This document shows positions 60,284 through 64,000 of a stretch of DNA of 64,000 nt, one piece after another (the stretch's first letter is position 1; every line of letters begins with the position of its first letter). The position numbers and the translations under genes were made by a program. The notes below the pieces were generated by a model. The model made no database searches. It was not told where the DNA came from and saw only the letters and a program-made list of their open reading frames with translations. Origin of the DNA: JAHRVQ01 sp963976815. Its GTDB lineage: Bacteria; Pseudomonadota; Gammaproteobacteria; Pseudomonadales; Azotimanducaceae. Location of the stretch: assembly GCA_963976815.1 (NCBI GenBank), contig CAXBLU010000014.1, positions 1-64,000 on the forward strand. Direction: 5' to 3'.

Positions 60284-60825
60284 GGTGGCTGAATACCGAA
60301 CAGCACTACGGTTGGGCCATGGTGATGATTCATTGGTTGGTTGCTGGAACAATTTTTTCAATGTTCGCTTTTGGTATCTGGATGGTGGATCTGGACTACT
60401 ACCATGGTTGGTATAAAAAGGGTCCAGACCTGCACAGAAGCATTGGTGTTGTGGTGCTCGTGGTGATGGCGCTTCGGTTTGGCTTTCGAATATTCAATCC
60501 GCCACCTGCTTTGGAGCAGAACCTTTCGTCGCTTGAAAGGTTTGGGTCAATTCTGGTGCATTGGCTGTTCTATGTCATGATTGTGTTGATCGCCACCACG
60601 GGTTACTTGATTACTACCGCCGACGGTCGTGGGTTGCTGGTTTTTGATCTGATTGAAATCCCTGCAATTAGCCTCGATATAAAAAATCAGGAGGACCTGG
60701 CAGGAGAAGTGCATTGGTATCTGGCGCTGGTTATGATGGCACTTGCATCTGTGCATGTCCTGGCGGCAGTCAAGCATCACCTGATTGACAAAGACCGAAC
60801 GCTGTTAAAAATGTTAGGGAAGTAA
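60280..60825 (+). CDS. Cytochrome b561
   Basis: 181 aa, GTG start. Four helices with paired haem histidines (VMIHWLVAG, LHRSIGVVVL, HWLFYVMIVL, HWYLALVMM). It passes electrons across the inner membrane. It precedes YceI, a classical pairing. Confidence 0.93.
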   Translation: MRWLNTEQHYGWAMVMIHWLVAGTIFSMFAFGIWMVDLDYYHGWYKKGPDLHRSIGVVVLVVMALRFGFRIFNPPPALEQNLSSLERFGSILVHWLFYVMIVLIATTGYLITTADGRGLLVFDLIEIPAISLDIKNQEDLAGEVHWYLALVMMALASVHVLAAVKHHLIDKDRTLLKMLGK

Positions 60826-60868
60826 ATCAGCAATAGAAAAATTGAAAACGAGAGTGAAAGGAATAACG

Positions 60869-61432
60869 ATGAAACAAATGCTAAGAATATTTCTACTGGG
60901 ATTGCTGGTTTTAGCCAGTCAGGTTCAGGCTGCCGATTTTGTGATTGATACCCGGGGAGCCCATGCGGGAATTCAATTTAAGTTTAAGCACATTGGCATC
61001 AGCTGGCTAGTGGGGCGCTTTAATACCTTTGAAGGTGAATTCAGTTTTGACAAAAATGATGTCTCCAAGACCAAGATCACCGTTGATATCGACGTCACCA
61101 GTCTCGACAGCAATCACGCCGAACGGGACAAACACCTAAGAAGCAGTGACTTTCTGACGGTGAGTAAATATCCAACAGCTAAATTTGTAAGTACTCGAGT
61201 TGAGGACCATGGTGAAGGTAAAGCGACGGTCTACGGGAATTTCACGATGATGGGCGTCACCAAAGAGATTGCAATTGAGTCCAGTATGGTGGGTATGGGT
61301 AAAGACCCCTGGGGTGGTTTTCGCGCTGGCTTTGAAGGCACAACCACTTTGAATACCCAAGACTTTAATCTGACTCTACCTCCTAGTAACGAAGTGGAAC
61401 TTGCCCTGTATATCGAAGGTGTCCGCAAATAA
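60869..61432 (+). CDS. YceI-family periplasmic protein
   Basis: 187 aa. Signal peptide ending VQA, then ADFVIDTRGAHAGIQFKFKH and RDKHLRSSDFLTVSKYPTAK of the lipocalin-like YceI fold, which binds isoprenoid-like ligands. GAAAGGA ribosome site. Works with the b561 next to it in relatives. Confidence 0.95.
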   Translation: MKQMLRIFLLGLLVLASQVQAADFVIDTRGAHAGIQFKFKHIGISWLVGRFNTFEGEFSFDKNDVSKTKITVDIDVTSLDSNHAERDKHLRSSDFLTVSKYPTAKFVSTRVEDHGEGKATVYGNFTMMGVTKEIAIESSMVGMGKDPWGGFRAGFEGTTTLNTQDFNLTLPPSNEVELALYIEGVRK

Positions 61433-61436
61433 TACG

Positions 61437-61856
61437 ATGAAAAACGCAGCCATGACAGAAGACGTTAAGGCAAAGTTTGAAGCCTATCCCGAATATGTCC
61501 GGCCACAAATGCTAGAATTGCGAGGGCTAATTCTAGGCCTCGCAGCGGCTGAAAAGATCTCCCCACTTAAGGAAACCTTAAAGTGGGGAGAGCCAAGCTA
61601 CCTCGCTCCCAATGGCAGTACTATTCGGTTTGACTGGAAGGCGAAGTCACCGGATGAATTTGCGATCTACTTTATTTGCAGCACGCGTTTAATGGAAACC
61701 TTTAAAGAGATCTATGGTGGAGAATTCACCTTTGAAGGCAATCGTGCGATTCGTTTTAGCCTGGGAGAGAATATTTCCAGCGGCGCTCTTAAACATTGCC
61801 TGCTGCTGGCAATGCGTTATCACGAACTCAAACACTTACCCCTATTAGGGGCTTAA
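61437..61856 (+). CDS. DUF1801 family protein
   Basis: 139 aa. YPEYVRPQMLELRGLI and ETLKWGEPSYL give the DUF1801 pattern. Starts 4 bases after YceI. Function unknown. Confidence 0.92.
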   Translation: MKNAAMTEDVKAKFEAYPEYVRPQMLELRGLILGLAAAEKISPLKETLKWGEPSYLAPNGSTIRFDWKAKSPDEFAIYFICSTRLMETFKEIYGGEFTFEGNRAIRFSLGENISSGALKHCLLLAMRYHELKHLPLLGA

Positions 61857-61885
61857 ATAGAGGAACTGACCGGGAGGAGTAAAGT

Positions 61886-62182
61886 ATGGCGACAGAAGAA
61901 AAGATTGAAGTTGAAAATGTAAATCATCCGGGCCAGGTGAGTAACGTCAATGCCGCGAAGTATCACGCCATGAAGACTGCCCTCTTAAAAGTCCTGCCAA
62001 AATCATCACCGGGATTAACCCAGCGGGAGATGATCGATCACTCTAAAGCCCAGCTTCCCGAAGCACTATTTCCCGGAGGGGCAACCGCAGGCTGGTGGGT
62101 TAAGTGTGTTCAATTAGACCTGGAGGCCAAGGGCACAGTGCTGAGAGACAACGGTAAACCTCTGCGTTGGACTAAAACTTGA
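61886..62182 (+). CDS. DUF6958-like small protein
   Basis: 98 aa. NHPGQVSNVNAAKYHAMKTA and GGATAGWWVKCVQLDLEAKG match what I know as DUF6958. Ribosome site GGGAGGAG. Its stop overlaps the next start by 4 bases. Confidence 0.85.
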   Translation: MATEEKIEVENVNHPGQVSNVNAAKYHAMKTALLKVLPKSSPGLTQREMIDHSKAQLPEALFPGGATAGWWVKCVQLDLEAKGTVLRDNGKPLRWTKT

Positions 62183-62838
62183 GCGTGATTCGCGAGCGGG
62201 CGAAAAGCAACTTCCCCATGGTGTTGTTGACGCTGCTCAGTATTGTTCAGGCTCTGGCTTTTGAACTTCTGTGGGATCAAATACACGAGCATCCAGAATT
62301 TTACGTCTGGAGTTGGGAGGCACTGGTGAGCTGGTCCAGGGTGGCGACAACGCTATTGGGTATTATTTTAATCTGGACGAGTTACGCGACAATGGTCATG
62401 CGATTTCGCTGGGTGCCGTCCAGCTCTGATACATTCTTCCCTTTTTTTGTGGGGATTGTCCAATTCATCATGATTGAGCAGTTAGCAACAAAAGATACGG
62501 CGGGGTGGTTGTTTTGTCTTGCGGTATTATTTTCTGTCATGAATTGGATCAGTCACCATGATATGAAACGAGCACGGTTGGATATTGAAAATGCAGAGTT
62601 TTTTGATCAACGCGGCAGGGCTTCGATTCGAGATTTTCTACCCGCAATCGTTTTTGTCACAGGAATATTTTTGCTTAGCTTTGCCATCTGGTCTGTTGGG
62701 CCAATCATCTGGTTAGTGAGCATCGCGGCAATTTTGGTGTTCAGCTTGATGTGTTATCAAATTGTGATTTCACATCGTTTCTGGGAGTTGTCAATGCAAC
62801 TGGAAACTGCACGGAGCAAACTAGACAATGAGGGCTAG
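62179..62838 (+). CDS. Conserved membrane protein, unknown
   Basis: 219 aa, TTG (or GTG 62185) start. Six hydrophobic helices; a loop SHHDMKRARLDIENAEFFDQ. No function recognised. Ends in a 4-base tail-to-tail overlap with ppnP. Confidence 0.75.
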   Translation: MSVIRERAKSNFPMVLLTLLSIVQALAFELLWDQIHEHPEFYVWSWEALVSWSRVATTLLGIILIWTSYATMVMRFRWVPSSSDTFFPFFVGIVQFIMIEQLATKDTAGWLFCLAVLFSVMNWISHHDMKRARLDIENAEFFDQRGRASIRDFLPAIVFVTGIFLLSFAIWSVGPIIWLVSIAAILVFSLMCYQIVISHRFWELSMQLETARSKLDNEG

Positions 62839-63119
62839 CCGTATGTACACAGGTAGGCAGTTTCAATATCGACTTTCAGGTCGAAGGCCTGCTCGGCATC
62901 AACGATAAAACTCGTGCCGGCGGGGAAATCCTGCCAGCTGTTAGTAGCGGGTAGTTTTACCGTGAGCTTACCACTTACCACCGTCATTGTTTCTCTCTGG
63001 CTGGTATCAAAAGTATATTCACCCACGGCCATTACACCTACAGAAGCAGGTAGAGTCTCCGTCTGAAAACCAATTGATTTTACATTACCTGCAAAGTACT
63101 CGTTTACGTTCAACATCAT
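62835..63119 (-). CDS. ppnP: Pyrimidine/purine nucleoside phosphorylase (PpnP, DUF1255)
   Basis: 94 aa, the standard size. NVNEYFAGNVKSIGFQ, GVMAVGEYTFDTSQRETMTV and FPAGTSFIVDAEQAFDLKV are the family signatures. It phosphorolyses several nucleosides in E. coli. Convergent with the membrane gene. Confidence 0.95.
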   Translation of the reverse strand: MMLNVNEYFAGNVKSIGFQTETLPASVGVMAVGEYTFDTSQRETMTVVSGKLTVKLPATNSWQDFPAGTSFIVDAEQAFDLKVDIETAYLCTYG

Positions 63120-63424
63120 GGTGGCCGGGAATTATAAAAAAGCTGATTGTACCGATAATTTATACCCCGTGGTATTTTCAATGAGCTTGGCCTGACTCAA
63201 GCTCAGCAAAGAGCCGAGCATGAATTTTTCTGCAATTAGGCGTGCCACAGGCAAATGCGCCAACTCAAGCGCTAGTGACTAGCTGCCATACCCTATGAAT
63301 TCAAACAGGGGGCGTCCGGTCTGGATCGAATACATGGGCAGCGTTTATCTCCAGCGTTTATCTCCAGCTACGGCGGACCGATGGCATAGAGTAAAACGCT
63401 GAACACAAATGATGAGTGTTGTGA
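63120..63424. other. Intergenic region, with a 13-bp tandem duplication
   Basis: 305 bases with no recognised gene. It must contain the ppnP promoter on the minus strand near 63,140. The duplication CAGCGTTTATCTC lies at 63339-63364. Confidence 0.5.
63339..63364 (+). repeat. Tandem duplication, 13 bp x 2
   Basis: CAGCGTTTATCTC twice in a row, followed by CAGCT. It belongs to the same class of short tandem duplications seen at five other loci in the window. Confidence 0.9.
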
Positions 63425-64000
63425 TCATAACGGCCCTGTGGCTATTTGTTCGGGTTCTATATTCCAGGCGCCGGTGGTAAACACGCGCCGGGCGTATTCA
63501 GCAAAATCTGTGGCCGGGCGACCTAGTGCTTGTTGCACACCGTCGGCCAGATAGCTGTTTCGACCGTCAAGCACCGTGGCCAGCAGATAATCCAGAATCC
63601 AAATAACGTCATCGGGCGCTCCTGATGCTTTGACACCGTTAATAAAATCCTCGTGGGGAATTTCAATATAGGAAATGTCTCGACCGGTTGCCGCTGATAG
63701 GTCCTGTGCAATATCTGCGAAGGTCATGAGGCGGGGTCCTGTTACCTCGTACACTTGCTGGTCATGGCCCGATTCTGTCAACGCGGCGGTTGCAACTTCG
63801 GCAATGTCATCTACATCAATAAATGGTTCAGCGGTATCTCCTGCAGGCAGGGTAATTTGACCCGCGAGCACCATGTCGATAAAAGCCCCTTCTGAGAAGT
63901 TCTGATTAAACCAGCTAGCGCGAATGACGGTCCAGTTAATGCCACTTGACTGTACGATTTCCTCGCAAGCCTGAGCTTCAGCTTCACCTCGGCCCGAAAG
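63425..64000 (-). CDS. NmrA/SDR-like NAD(P)-binding protein (partial, 5' end outside window)
   Basis: The frame is open to the right edge: LSGRGEAEAQACEEIVQSSG and INWTVIRASWFNQNFSEG precede the internal M at 63874, so the gene is longer than the piece seen. Later segments EPFIDVDDIAEVATAAL and YEVTGPRLMTFADIAQDLS are typical NmrA-like features. Its Rossmann motif lies beyond the edge. It may sense or use NADP. Confidence 0.88.
   Translation of the reverse strand, partial: LSGRGEAEAQACEEIVQSSGINWTVIRASWFNQNFSEGAFIDMVLAGQITLPAGDTAEPFIDVDDIAEVATAALTESGHDQQVYEVTGPRLMTFADIAQDLSAATGRDISYIEIPHEDFINGVKASGAPDDVIWILDYLLATVLDGRNSYLADGVQQALGRPATDFAEYARRVFTTGAWNIEPEQIATGPL

Noticed and set aside
1..64000. 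tRNA, rRNA, CRISPR-Cas, restriction-modification, retron or prophage genes
   Set aside because: No tRNA-like cloverleaf, Cas, restriction, reverse transcriptase or phage structural gene was seen; the only defence-like items are the higBA cassette and the PIN-like gene.

Overview
The window looks like an accessory-rich stretch of a marine-type gammaproteobacterial chromosome. This rests on family content: TonB-dependent receptors, a phasin, MarC, MgtE, DUF475, a cytochrome b561/YceI pair, PpnP, LysR and TetR regulators, and integron attC sites of gammaproteobacterial style. No rRNA, tRNA, CRISPR array or integrase gene was seen. The species cannot be fixed from the sequence alone.

Left end (1-5,615) is mobile DNA. 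An IS110-family element (about 55-1340) sits inside the transposase gene of an IS3-family element, whose two halves flank it. The IS110 5' non-coding region carries short segments matching both element ends and both target flanks, as expected for a bridge RNA. Next comes a remnant integron cassette array without an integrase (CALIN type): a zinc-ribbon/PIN-like gene, a 73-codon cassette gene, an inverted higBA toxin-antitoxin cassette and a small membrane protein. Its attC sites can be paired by the R'/R'' complementarity rule. A second, decayed IS3-type element lies inside the attC of the first cassette.

5,630-20,405 holds small regulator-plus-enzyme modules. They are tetR/MAPEG with repeated operators (copied in front of a second gene), a LysR-controlled GST / NTF2-like / tautomerase / DMT operon, an alpha/beta-hydrolase-padR operon, a TetR (LmrA-like)-controlled zinc alcohol dehydrogenase plus thioesterase, a chorismate-mutase-like protein and a cold-shock gene followed by an attC-like long hairpin.

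20,569-31,480 contains MarC, a secreted rhodanese, an esterase-phasin pair, a zone of gene debris, a TonB receptor, a methyltransferase whose 3' end runs into truncated gfa and DUF2238 remnants, and several small enzymes. 31,580-38,566 looks like a catabolic locus: GntR regulator, Gfo/Idh/MocA oxidoreductase, phytanoyl-CoA-dioxygenase-like enzyme, TonB receptor and lipoprotein carboxylesterase.

38,931-49,514 is a co-directional run of about twenty small genes: three GFA proteins, two VOC, two DUF1330, SnoaL-like, NUDIX, GNATs, dapA, a CDF transporter and a cold-shock gene. 49,582-56,392 is an ion/membrane block: an MFS transporter, then an MscS-like channel, a soluble MgtE-like protein, MgtE and DUF475 in series, and DUF418. 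56,501-64,000 holds ArsR/AHSA1, methyltransferases, a DnaB/KaiC-like ATPase with a DUF2087 partner, cytochrome b561/YceI, DUF1801, ppnP and a partial NmrA-like gene.

Two themes recur. Broken gene ends (GNAT, GFA, DUF2238, histidine phosphatase) point to repeated deletion and insertion. Short tandem duplications of 12-15 bp occur at six separate loci.
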